In this document: in pieces, positions 15,776 through 23,077 of the stretch
Layout of the letters: each line of letters begins with the position of its first letter
Position numbering within the stretch: the stretch's first letter is position 1
Program-made: the position numbers and the translations under genes
NCBI GenBank assembly: GCA_024697295.1
Contig: JAILFZ010000133.1
Coordinates: 1 to 37,808, forward strand
DNA from: Treponema sp.
GTDB lineage: Bacteria > Spirochaetota > Spirochaetia > Treponematales > Treponemataceae
Direction of reading: 5' to 3'
Length of the DNA: 37,808 nucleotides
The notes under the pieces: model-generated
Told to the model about the DNA's origin: nothing
The model's database searches: none
The model's input: only the letters and a program-made list of their open reading frames with translations

Positions 15776-15799
15776 CCTATGCCTTTTCTGTGGTATGTT
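15770..15799 (+). promoter_or_regulatory. Candidate lepB promoter sharing the palindromic -35 box with smpB
   Basis: TTGCAA at 15770-15775 is its own reverse complement and is also the smpB -35. On the plus strand it is followed after 18 nt by TATGTT (15794-15799), a 4-of-6 match to the -10. Predicted transcription starts near 15806. Confidence 0.4.
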
Positions 15800-15805
15800 T
15801 TTATT

Positions 15806-16498
15806 ATGTACAAGGATATATATTCAGTTTCATACAAGATGAAAAAAGAACTTTACGCAAAAATCTGGACAATTATTGCTGTGGTTCTTTCCTGTATTGT
15901 TTTTGTCAGTCTTGTGATGAATTTTTTAATTTATCCTGCTGTAAGCCGTTCCGACTCAATGGAGCCATGTCTTTCTGAACAGAGCACAGTCCTCGTTTCT
16001 CCGCTTGTAAAAACTCCGGACCGCGGAGACGTAATGCTTGTTCAGTACACACCAAAAGAAAAACGTTCGTTTTTTATAAGTTCACTTGATTTTATCATCC
16101 GTCTTTTTACAGCGCAGAGATTCAGTCCGTTCAAGGCCGAAAACTCAATGGACCGCGCATTCAGACGAGTTGTAGCTCTCCCGGGAGATACAGTTTATAT
16201 AAATAATTATGTAGTTTTTGTAAAACCTCGGGGACAAAGTCATTTTCTGACTGAATTTGAACTGACCGGAACAAAATACAATCTTTCTCTTCCGCTTGTT
16301 CCGGATTATGTGGACACAACAATCGGTTCGATGGGGCAGACGGAAGAGTTTACTCTCGGTGCAAACGAATATTACCTTCTCGGCGACAACCGTCTTGAAT
16401 GTACTGACAGCCGCCTCTGGGGACCGGTTCAAAAGAATTGTATGGTTGGAAAGGCTCTTCTGGTCTACTTTCCATTTTCTAAAATCAGACTTTTTTAA
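15806..16498 (+). CDS. lepB: Signal peptidase I (S26 family) with Arg at the catalytic Lys position
   Basis: Cleaves signal peptides from exported proteins at the outer face of the inner membrane. About 230 residues with one N-terminal membrane segment (IIAVVLSCIVFVSLVMNFLI). Box B is RSDSMEPCL, with the nucleophile Ser at 15956-15958. Box D reads FRRVVALPGD where E. coli has IKRAVGLPGD, so the general-base Lys aligns with Arg (AGA, 16163-16165). Box E is intact (LGDNRLECTDSRLWGPV). ATG 15806 is chosen, but ATG 15839 and the TTG at 15770 are possible; none has a strong ribosome site. HemW follows after 3 nt. The Lys-to-Arg change means it may be altered in activity, or a second Lep elsewhere may carry the main function. 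Confidence 0.85.
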   Translation: MYKDIYSVSYKMKKELYAKIWTIIAVVLSCIVFVSLVMNFLIYPAVSRSDSMEPCLSEQSTVLVSPLVKTPDRGDVMLVQYTPKEKRSFFISSLDFIIRLFTAQRFSPFKAENSMDRAFRRVVALPGDTVYINNYVVFVKPRGQSHFLTEFELTGTKYNLSLPLVPDYVDTTIGSMGQTEEFTLGANEYYLLGDNRLECTDSRLWGPVQKNCMVGKALLVYFPFSKIRLF

Positions 16499-16501
16499 CT
16501 G

Positions 16502-17677
16502 ATGGAATTCCCGCTTTATATTCACATTCCGTTTTGCAGGAAAAAATGTGATTACTGCGATTTTTTCAGTCTTCCCCTCAGTAAAATACATGAATTAAAA
16601 GAGTCTTACGTCAAAGCCGTTGTAAATCAAATCAACTTTTTTGTAAAAAAATATAATATTGCAAGGTGGTCTACAGTTTACATCGGCGGAGGAACTCCAA
16701 GCATTCTTGGTCCAGATTTAATCGAATTTATTGCATCCCAAATCATTAAATCGACCGGCCAGAAATCTGTTGAGGAGTTTACAATCGAAGTAAATCCGGA
16801 CGATTTGACAAAAGAAATTATAGATTCCTGCAAACGGGGCGGAATCAACCGTATCTCCATGGGGATCCAGGCCCTTTCTGACAGGGCTTTGGCTGCAGTC
16901 GGCCGTGCTGCAACAAGGCAAAAGGCACTGGATGCCCTTTCTTTATTGAATGAATACTGGGACGGAAGGCTTTCCGTTGACTTTATTGCAGGGCTTCCCG
17001 GTCAGACACTTGATTCATTTAAATCTCAGTTTGAATGCGTTTTTAATTCTAAAGTTGACCATATTTCTCTGTACAGCCTTACTGTCGAAGAAAATACGCC
17101 TTTGTACAAAAACATTGAGTCTGGCAAAATCAAATGGAACTCAGACAGGGCTGACAGAATGTGGGCTCTTGGCAGGCGAATTCTCGAAAAAAACGGTTTT
17201 TTACAGTACGAAGTTTCAAATTTTGCACAGCCTGGAAAAGAAAGCCTTCATAACCAGGCCTACTGGAACTTAAAGGACTATATCGGCTGTGGAGCTGGTG
17301 CCACCGGCACTTTTTATGAAAAGGGAATCCGTTTTACCAACAGTACCCGCGTACAGAAGTATATAGATTTCTGGAGCGGGGCAGATTCAATAAAAAATGA
17401 ATTTGAACTTTGCCAGGTAGAAAAGCTCGATAAAGAAACACAGATTTTTGAATTTCTTATGATGGGATTTCGCATGCTGAAAGGAGTGTCTTCAAAAACG
17501 TTCGCAGACCGGTTTGGCATTTCCCTTGAACAGAGAATCGGCGTTGAGGACGGGGTTTTTGCCGGATGGATAAAAAACCGCCTTGCCCGAATAACTTCTG
17601 TACATGGAGAAACATATTACAGTCTGAATAAAAGAGGAATTACTCTGCTGAATCTTTTTTTGGAACAGTTATTGTAA
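16502..17677 (+). CDS. hemW: HemW-type radical SAM protein (HemN-like)
   Basis: Radical SAM protein of the HemN/HemW family, 391 residues. It opens with PLYIHIPFCRKKCDYCDFFS, the C-x3-C-x2-C iron-sulfur motif, at about residues 12-19. It continues with YIGGGTPSIL, FTIEVNPDDL, GINRISMGIQ and HISLYSLTVEENTPLY, and a HemN C-terminal domain near the end. Family knowledge separates HemW (heme chaperone) from true coproporphyrinogen dehydrogenase by N-terminal length and Cys pattern; the short N-terminus and lack of an extra Cys favour HemW. It is 3 nt downstream of lepB. Its last 38 nt overlap the 3' end of the convergent sensor kinase gene. Confidence 0.9.
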   Translation: MEFPLYIHIPFCRKKCDYCDFFSLPLSKIHELKESYVKAVVNQINFFVKKYNIARWSTVYIGGGTPSILGPDLIEFIASQIIKSTGQKSVEEFTIEVNPDDLTKEIIDSCKRGGINRISMGIQALSDRALAAVGRAATRQKALDALSLLNEYWDGRLSVDFIAGLPGQTLDSFKSQFECVFNSKVDHISLYSLTVEENTPLYKNIESGKIKWNSDRADRMWALGRRILEKNGFLQYEVSNFAQPGKESLHNQAYWNLKDYIGCGAGATGTFYEKGIRFTNSTRVQKYIDFWSGADSIKNEFELCQVEKLDKETQIFEFLMMGFRMLKGVSSKTFADRFGISLEQRIGVEDGVFAGWIKNRLARITSVHGETYYSLNKRGITLLNLFLEQLL

Positions 17678-18686
17678 AGCTTGTTCCGACATTTTTTTCT
17701 GAGGCAACATCGATTTTCCAGTGGTGGATGTCGATTATGTTTTTTACAATCGAAAGTCCGATTCCAAAGCCTTCATCCTGGCGCGAATTTGAGCCCCTGT
17801 AAAAAATATCAAAGATGAACTTGATGTCTTTTTTATCGATTCCAATGCCGGTATCTTTTATTGTCATGACAATCTTGTCTTTATCTTCATCTGCAATCAG
17901 CGAAATTTTTCCGCCTTTCGGTGTGTAACGCAGAGCGTTGGAAAAAAGGTTACCCATCAGGCGCTGCAAAAGTTCATGGTCAAATACAACCTTGGTTGTC
18001 GGCTTTACATTAAGATGAAGCTCGATTATCTTTCCTGCAACTTCACCGCGGATTTTACAGTCCTTGCCAAAGTATTCGAGGGCAGGGCGTATCGGCTGTT
18101 TTTTCAGAATGTTTGTCCAGTCGGAGCCTTTAAGCCGTACAAAGTTGATTAGCGTGTTGATCATTATTTCGAGCTGTTCTGTTTTTTCCCGAATCAATTT
18201 TACGGAATCCTGGATTTCTTCTTTGTTATCCATAACGCCGTCGTCGATTGCTTCCGCATACCCCTTGATTACTGCAATCGGAGTCCGTAAGTCATGGCTC
18301 ATACCCATGATGAATTTATTGCGGCGCTCAGTTTCTTCCAGGAGGGCAAGGCGCATTTTGTCGAGATCTTCGATAAGTTCTGTGATTTCGTTTTCCCCGC
18401 GGCGAGAAGCTCGTCGTTCAAGAGGGACAGCGACATTACCATCAGCAAGTTTTTTTGTAGATTTCTGTAAAAAATTGATGGAACTCGAAATTGTTGCTGA
18501 AAGTTTAATCAGTAGGAAGATGGCAACTGACTCTAAAATTGCCCCAAGAGCATACATCAAACAGGATGTCTTGCAGATACTTTCTGCCCTGATATATTTT
18601 GAATATAAGGGCAGTCCAACTATTGTAAATACTTGAAGAACAACAACTCCGGCTATGTACAGGTTAAGCCGTTGTCTGATTTTCAT
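17640..18686 (-). CDS. Sensor histidine kinase with minimal periplasmic loop
   Basis: Partner kinase of the upstream response regulator. It has 348 residues. Two membrane segments (about 9-27 and 42-61) are separated by only about 15 residues, so there is almost no external sensor domain. A HAMP-like linker follows (62-118), then HisKA with the phospho-acceptor His131 in MGMSHDLRTPI, then the ATPase domain with N-box NLFSNALRY, G1 DTGIGI and G2 GFGIGLS. Its ATG shares one base with the stop of the regulator gene (TAATG at 18684-18688). The 3' end overlaps hemW by 38 nt on the other strand. Sensing probably happens in the membrane or through a partner protein. Confidence 0.93.
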   Translation of the reverse strand: MKIRQRLNLYIAGVVVLQVFTIVGLPLYSKYIRAESICKTSCLMYALGAILESVAIFLLIKLSATISSSINFLQKSTKKLADGNVAVPLERRASRRGENEITELIEDLDKMRLALLEETERRNKFIMGMSHDLRTPIAVIKGYAEAIDDGVMDNKEEIQDSVKLIREKTEQLEIMINTLINFVRLKGSDWTNILKKQPIRPALEYFGKDCKIRGEVAGKIIELHLNVKPTTKVVFDHELLQRLMGNLFSNALRYTPKGGKISLIADEDKDKIVMTIKDTGIGIDKKDIKFIFDIFYRGSNSRQDEGFGIGLSIVKNIIDIHHWKIDVASEKNVGTSFTITVPKKDSAE

Positions 18687-19381
18687 TAAACGTTACCTTT
18701 GTCGAATCTGTATCCCATGCCGAATACGGTTTTGATGTATTTTGGAGAAGAAGGGTTTTCTTCAATCTTTTTTCTTAGTCGCTGAACGTATACTGCAACT
18801 GCGGTAATGTCACCGAACTGGGCTTTCCATACTTCGTGATAGATTTTTTCCGGTCCAAGAGTTTCTCCTTCGTGAGAAATGAGGAATTCAAGAACTTCGT
18901 ATTCTTTAGTTGAAAGAGGAATTTTTTCCGGCCCCTTTTTGAGGACACAGCTGTTCAAAAGAACAGTGTATGGACCGAATTCGTATGAAGCTTCTGCGGC
19001 TGCAGTAACCTTTGCCTGACGGCGGATAATGGCTTCTACGCGGCTTACCAGTACCTTCGGTGAATATGGCTTTGTTACGAATTCATCGGCACCGATTCCA
19101 AGACCTTCGATGATGTCTTCATCGGCATCTCGGGCTGAAACAATAATTACCGGAAGTGACGAATTGTATTCGCGGCGGAATTTCTTAAGGAATTCAAAAC
19201 CGCTCATTCCAGGAAGATTTAGATCAAGGATGATAAGGTTTGGCATTTGTTTTGCCAGGTGATCAAAGGCCTCTTCTGCAGAACCAACGGTGTCAACACT
19301 CATTCCGGCTTTTGTTAAGTAGATCGATGCAAGATCTGCCATTTCCTTAACGTCTTCGATAATTAATATTTTCAAATTCAT
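18686..19381 (-). CDS. OmpR/PhoB-family response regulator
   Basis: A 231-residue DNA-binding response regulator. Its receiver domain has the acidic pair (IIED, 7-10), phospho-acceptor Asp53 (LILDLNLPGMSG), switch Ser82 and Lys104 (VTKPY). A winged-helix domain of OmpR type follows from about 135, with LSTKEYEVLEFL and the recognition region VAVYVQRLRKKIEE. It is cotranscribed with the kinase (one-base stop/start overlap). It is read divergently from the motility operon across a 252-bp region, so it could regulate flagellar genes, itself, or both; the sequence shows only proximity. The ribosome site AAGGG is upstream of the ATG. Confidence 0.95.
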   Translation of the reverse strand: MNLKILIIEDVKEMADLASIYLTKAGMSVDTVGSAEEAFDHLAKQMPNLIILDLNLPGMSGFEFLKKFRREYNSSLPVIIVSARDADEDIIEGLGIGADEFVTKPYSPKVLVSRVEAIIRRQAKVTAAAEASYEFGPYTVLLNSCVLKKGPEKIPLSTKEYEVLEFLISHEGETLGPEKIYHEVWKAQFGDITAVAVYVQRLRKKIEENPSSPKYIKTVFGMGYRFDKGNV

Positions 19382-19406
19382 ATAAAACCCTTTTTATAAA
19401 AATTCT

Positions 19407-19435
19407 TTTATAATTTAAGAATAACACAGTTGTAA
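19407..19435 (-). promoter_or_regulatory. Candidate sigma-70 promoter for the response regulator operon
   Basis: Minus strand: TTACAA (19430-19435), 17 nt, TATAAA (19407-19412). The -10 is good (5 of 6) but the -35 is weak (3 of 6), and the region is very AT-rich. Transcription would start near 19400, about 20 nt before the ATG. Confidence 0.3.
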
Positions 19436-19570
19436 TTCAAAAAGCAAGTTTTTTATAACAATTTTTTTTTGTTTTGAATTTTTTGTGCTATAATTTATTA
19501 CAGGACAAAGAATTTAATGAATTTTGACAATTTTTCAGAAATTTATTAAAATTTGTTATGAATTTAGCCA

Positions 19571-19609
19571 TTTATCGTCTTTAAAATGAAAATTCTACTT
19601 GACGATAAA
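19571..19609. repeat. Perfect 9-bp inverted repeat in the regulator-flbD intergenic region
   Basis: TTTATCGTC (19571-19579) and GACGATAAA (19601-19609) are perfect inverted copies 21 nt apart. The right arm contains the sigma-28 -10 of flbD. The left arm puts the same -10 sequence on the minus strand, facing the response regulator gene. It could be an operator dyad, a hairpin, or a pair of opposing sigma-28 -10 elements. Confidence 0.6.
19582..19608 (+). promoter_or_regulatory. Sigma-28 (FliA) promoter of the motility operon
   Basis: TAAA (19582-19585), 15 nt, then GACGATAA (19601-19608) matches 11 of 12 positions of the sigma-28 consensus TAAA-N15-GCCGATAA. Predicted start near 19615 is just before the flbD ribosome site GAGGGG (19617-19622). 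FliA is encoded later in the same operon, so positive feedback is possible. Confidence 0.65.
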
Positions 19610-19633
19610 CGAATTAGAGGGGAAAATAAATAG

Positions 19634-19831
19634 ATGATTTCAGTTACTCGGTTGGATGGGAAGAAGTACTGGATAAATCCTCATATGATAGAAAGTATGG
19701 ACAAGAATCCGGATCTTACTATTACTTTCCTTTCCGGTAAAAAAGTTGTTGTTAAAGATGATGTTGATGAATTGATTCAGCGCATAATCTCTTACCGCAA
19801 ACAACTTGAAATCACTAAACAGGAATTATAA
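19634..19831 (+). CDS. flbD: Flagellar protein FlbD
   Basis: A 65-residue protein of the small FlbD family found between flgE and motA in many spirochete and Gram-positive motility operons; its molecular role is not well established. The sequence matches the family pattern: ISVTRLDGKKYWINPHMIES, then TFLSGKKVVVKDDVDELIQRII. The ATG has GAGGGG 11 nt upstream. It is the first gene of the operon here and lies 35 nt before motA. The hook genes flgD/flgE that precede it in T. pallidum are not present upstream. Confidence 0.93.
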   Translation: MISVTRLDGKKYWINPHMIESMDKNPDLTITFLSGKKVVVKDDVDELIQRIISYRKQLEITKQEL

Positions 19832-19866
19832 TTAAAAAAGCTGGGTGGGTTTAAGGAGAAGCTTTT

Positions 19867-20649
19867 ATGGATATCGCGAGTATAATCGGTATGGTCGGCG
19901 GTGCCGCCGTTATCTTTCTTGGTGTATTTACGTCCGGTGGTTCGCTGGGCGGTATTATCGATATTCCTTCGGTTTTCGTAACAATCGGAGGTTCTTACGC
20001 TGCATTGTTCCTTGTAGCGCCTTTAAAACAGGCCCTTGGTCTGTGGGGTATTCTGGCGCGCGTCTTTAAAACCTACAATTATGGTGAACAGAATCTGATT
20101 CAAAACATGGTAGCCCTTTCCGAAAAGGCCCGCCGCGAAGGTATTCTTGCCCTTGAAGAAGGTCTTGATGATCTGGACAGTCCTTTTATGAAAGAAGGGC
20201 TTCGTCTTGTAGTCGACGGTACAGACGGTAACGTAATCCGTGCGATTATGGAAAACGAAATGAGCATGACTGAATCCCGCCATATGAGCTGGATCAACGT
20301 AGTTAACCAGTGGGCCGGTTTTGGTCCTGGTTTCGGTATGATGGGTACTGTAATCGGTCTTATCGGTATGTTGAACAACCTGGAAGATAAATCTTCCCTC
20401 GGTCCTAACATGGCCGTTGCCTTGATTACAACCTTGTACGGTTCCATGCTTGCCAACTGGATTTTTGGTCCTATGGCACAAAAACTTATCGCGCAAAACT
20501 CACAGGAAATTTCTTCTATGGAAATGGTTCTGGAAGGGGTGCTTTCCATTCAGGCCGGTGATAACCCTCGTATTCTTGCTATGAAGCTCCTGACTTATCT
20601 TGATCCTAAGACAAGAAAGGTTATTGAAGCAGACGTTCTTAAGGATTAG
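19867..20649 (+). CDS. motA: Flagellar motor stator protein MotA
   Basis: Forms the proton- (or sodium-) conducting stator ring around MotB in the inner membrane. The 260-residue product has the four-helix plan of MotA. An N-terminal pair lies within residues 1-55 ([29 protein letters not shown]). A large cytoplasmic loop carries the charged region [16 protein letters not shown], which contacts FliG. The last two helices ([17 protein letters not shown] and [18 protein letters not shown]) line the channel. The ribosome site is GGAG 8 nt before the ATG. motB starts 2 nt after its stop. Confidence 0.97.
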   Translation: MDIASIIGMVGGAAVIFLGVFTSGGSLGGIIDIPSVFVTIGGSYAALFLVAPLKQALGLWGILARVFKTYNYGEQNLIQNMVALSEKARREGILALEEGLDDLDSPFMKEGLRLVVDGTDGNVIRAIMENEMSMTESRHMSWINVVNQWAGFGPGFGMMGTVIGLIGMLNNLEDKSSLGPNMAVALITTLYGSMLANWIFGPMAQKLIAQNSQEISSMEMVLEGVLSIQAGDNPRILAMKLLTYLDPKTRKVIEADVLKD

Positions 20650-20651
20650 TG

Positions 20652-21392
20652 ATGGCTAAGAAAGAGAAAAAGGAACCTGAGAAACCGTCAACCGCCTGGC
20701 AGGGCACCTATGGTGATATGATCACCCTCATGCTCTGCTTCTTCGTAATGTTGTACGATCCTTCAGAAGTTGATATTACTCAGCTTGCACAGATGCAGGC
20801 TTCCATAGCAGTTCAGACTGATTCTATGGAAAACCCGACTACAACCGGAGGTATGTCTCTGACTGCCGGCCGTCTTGCCGACCTTGGTAACACCATCAAC
20901 AGCCTTCCGTCGGTAGAAAAGGGAAAATCACTCGGTCTCGCAAAGAAAAAGGCCATTTCTCTTTTTGCACCTGAAATTCACTCTGCAAAAATCACTGTTT
21001 CAAGCGACGAACGAGGAATCGTAATTACCCTCGCTTCTGATGCATTCTTTGAACAGGGAAGTGCAGACTTAAATATTGAAGAAACCCGTGATGTTCTCCT
21101 GAAGCTTTCCAAATTCTTCCAGGAAGAAGGAATAAAGGACAGACGCTTCAGAATCGAAGGTCACACAGACAGTACCCCAGTTAGTAATGATCAATACCCG
21201 TCAAACTGGGAACTATCTGCTGCTCGTGCTGTAAATACACTTCATTATCTTGCTGATTTTGGAGTTGATGAAAAACGTTTTTCGGTTGCAGGTTATGCTG
21301 ACACCAGGCCGGTTTTTTCCAACGAGACCCGCGAAGGCCAGGCTTATAACAGGCGCGTAGACATTATAATTCTTGATGAAGGGCATTTTTAA
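20652..21392 (+). CDS. motB: Flagellar motor stator protein MotB
   Basis: Anchors the stator to peptidoglycan and carries the ion-binding Asp. The single membrane segment reads [16 protein letters not shown] with the essential Asp at residue 22. A linker/plug region follows, then a C-terminal OmpA-like peptidoglycan-binding domain (about 145-245) with [28 protein letters not shown] and [11 protein letters not shown] use ATG 20652; a GTG at 20649 overlaps the motA stop and is less likely. A 59-bp gap to fliL holds a second candidate sigma-28 promoter. Confidence 0.96.
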   Translation: MAKKEKKEPEKPSTAWQGTYGDMITLMLCFFVMLYDPSEVDITQLAQMQASIAVQTDSMENPTTTGGMSLTAGRLADLGNTINSLPSVEKGKSLGLAKKKAISLFAPEIHSAKITVSSDERGIVITLASDAFFEQGSADLNIEETRDVLLKLSKFFQEEGIKDRRFRIEGHTDSTPVSNDQYPSNWELSAARAVNTLHYLADFGVDEKRFSVAGYADTRPVFSNETREGQAYNRRVDIIILDEGHF

Positions 21393-21403
21393 TGATATTT
21401 TTT

Positions 21404-21430
21404 TAAGTTATTAAAAATGTATACCGATAA
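21404..21430 (+). promoter_or_regulatory. Internal sigma-28-like promoter upstream of fliL
   Basis: TAAG (21404-21407), 15 nt, then ACCGATAA (21423-21430), 10 of 12 matches to the sigma-28 consensus. Transcription would start near 21437, directly before the ribosome site GAGGAG (21438-21443) and 15 nt before the fliL ATG. It would let fliL onward be expressed separately from flbD-motAB. Confidence 0.5.
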
Positions 21431-21451
21431 TAAAAAAGAGGAGTTCTAAAA

Positions 21452-22015
21452 ATGGCAGACGATAACGATATCAACATTGACGATGACGCAACAGGCGGAG
21501 AAGACGTTGCAGCCGGTGCTTCTAAAAAGGGAAAAGGACTTGGCGGTCTTTTACCGGCACTTCTCAAATGGATTGCAATCGCACTCGCAGCTCTTATTTT
21601 TATTGTAACAGTTGTAATTATCACTATGAAAATTGCCGGAGGCAACCAGGCTCAGGCTGCAGCCGTTCCTGTTACTGAAGAATATTCTGCAAATAAAGAA
21701 ATTCTCGACTGGTACAGTTCATTGGGTTCAATCCGTACAAAGACAAGCGATGTAAACCCTTGTTCTGTTATTGTAGACGTTGTTCTTGGTTATAAAAAGG
21801 ACGACAAAGCTACTTCTACAGAAATTACACAGCGTACAGTTGAATTAAAAGACTTTTTGCGCCGTTATTTTACACAAAAGTCTTATGAAGAACTTAGACC
21901 TCAGAACGAAGAAGGTCTTCGTATCGAAATCCGTAATGCTATCAACGATTCAATCTTGAGCAGCACAAAGATTAAAGACGTAAGATTCATGCAGCTGGAT
22001 GTTATTCAGCAGTAG
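21452..22015 (+). CDS. fliL: Flagellar basal body-associated protein FliL
   Basis: Inner-membrane protein that associates with the stator and supports torque and motor stability. It has 187 residues. An acidic cytoplasmic N-terminus is followed by a short Gly/Lys stretch, a membrane helix (about 37-62, LLKWIAIALAALIFIVTVVI), a linker rich in Gln/Ala, then the periplasmic stomatin-like domain with VIVDVVLGYKKDD, VELKDFLRRYFTQKSYEEL and IEIRNAINDSIL. A strong ribosome site (GAGGAG) precedes the ATG. fliM follows after a short gap. Confidence 0.94.
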   Translation: MADDNDINIDDDATGGEDVAAGASKKGKGLGGLLPALLKWIAIALAALIFIVTVVIITMKIAGGNQAQAAAVPVTEEYSANKEILDWYSSLGSIRTKTSDVNPCSVIVDVVLGYKKDDKATSTEITQRTVELKDFLRRYFTQKSYEELRPQNEEGLRIEIRNAINDSILSSTKIKDVRFMQLDVIQQ

Positions 22016-22042
22016 TCATAGAAAGGTAAGGTGGATTTAGAC

Positions 22043-23077
22043 ATGAACGAAGTTCTGTCACAGGATGAAATTGACCAGCTTCTCCAGGCAATCAGCTCGG
22101 GCGATACCGAGACTGATGACTTTAAGCCGGTTAGTGATACCCGTAAGATTAAGATTTATGACTTTAAACGTCCTGACAAGTTCTCAAAGGAACAGATTCG
22201 TACGGTTTCAATTATGCATGAAACCTTTGCGCGTCTTACTACAACTTCGCTCTCAGCCCAGTTGCGTTCCCTTGTTCACGTTCACGTTGCATCCGTTGAT
22301 CAGTTGACTTATGAGGAATTTATCCGTTCCATTCCAACTCCAACAACACTTGCCGTAATCAATATGGATCCTTTGAAAGGTAATGCCGTTCTCGAAATTG
22401 ACCCGGCAATTACATTCAGTATGATAGACCGTCTGTTTGGTGGTACAGGTCAGGGCGCAAAAGTCAGCCGTGATTTGACTGATATTGAACAGTCCGTAAT
22501 GGAAGGAATTATCGTTCGTATTCTTGCAAATATGCGCGAAGCATGGACTCAGGTAATCGACCTTAGGCCGCGTCTCGGTCAGATCGAAACAAACCCTCAG
22601 TTTGCGCAGATTGTTCCTCCTTCAGAAATGGTTGTCCTTGTAACTCTCGAAACTAAAGTAGGCGAAGAAGAGGGTATGATGAACTTCTGTATTCCATACC
22701 TCACAATTGAACCTATCATTTCTAAACTTTCGTCACAGTTCTGGTTCAGTTCTGTGCGCCGTTCTTCAACAACACAGTACCTTGGAACCCTCAAGGAAAA
22801 ACTTTCTGACGTTGATATGGACGTTGTTGCAGAAATCGGAACCATCAATCTGCCAATCCGCGATGTTCTTGCTTTGAGGGTTGGAGATGTTGTAAGGCTT
22901 TCTTCAGTTCGTGTAGGAGATCCTCTTACACTTAGTGTTGGAAATAAGAAAAAATTCATTTGTCAGCCTGGTGTGGTCGGCAAAAAAATGGCTGTTCAGG
23001 TAATTGGTAAACTTGAACAGACTGATACAGAAGATTTTGAAGAATTATCCGTAGAAGGAGATGAATCATATGAGTGA
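22043..23077 (+). CDS. fliM: Flagellar switch protein FliM
   Basis: C-ring protein that binds CheY-P and transmits the switch signal to FliG. About 344 residues. The N-terminus has the CheY-P docking motif (VLSQDEIDQLL, residues 4-14). A CheC-like middle domain follows with TYEEFIRSIPTPTTL and LFGGTGQ, then a C-terminal SpoA domain (GTINLPIRDVLALRVGDVVRL). I prefer ATG 22043, with AAGGTGG about 9 nt upstream, over GTG 22031, because it places the docking motif at the very N-terminus as in other FliM. The 3' end overlaps fliN by 8 nt. Confidence 0.97.
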   Translation: MNEVLSQDEIDQLLQAISSGDTETDDFKPVSDTRKIKIYDFKRPDKFSKEQIRTVSIMHETFARLTTTSLSAQLRSLVHVHVASVDQLTYEEFIRSIPTPTTLAVINMDPLKGNAVLEIDPAITFSMIDRLFGGTGQGAKVSRDLTDIEQSVMEGIIVRILANMREAWTQVIDLRPRLGQIETNPQFAQIVPPSEMVVLVTLETKVGEEEGMMNFCIPYLTIEPIISKLSSQFWFSSVRRSSTTQYLGTLKEKLSDVDMDVVAEIGTINLPIRDVLALRVGDVVRLSSVRVGDPLTLSVGNKKKFICQPGVVGKKMAVQVIGKLEQTDTEDFEELSVEGDESYE

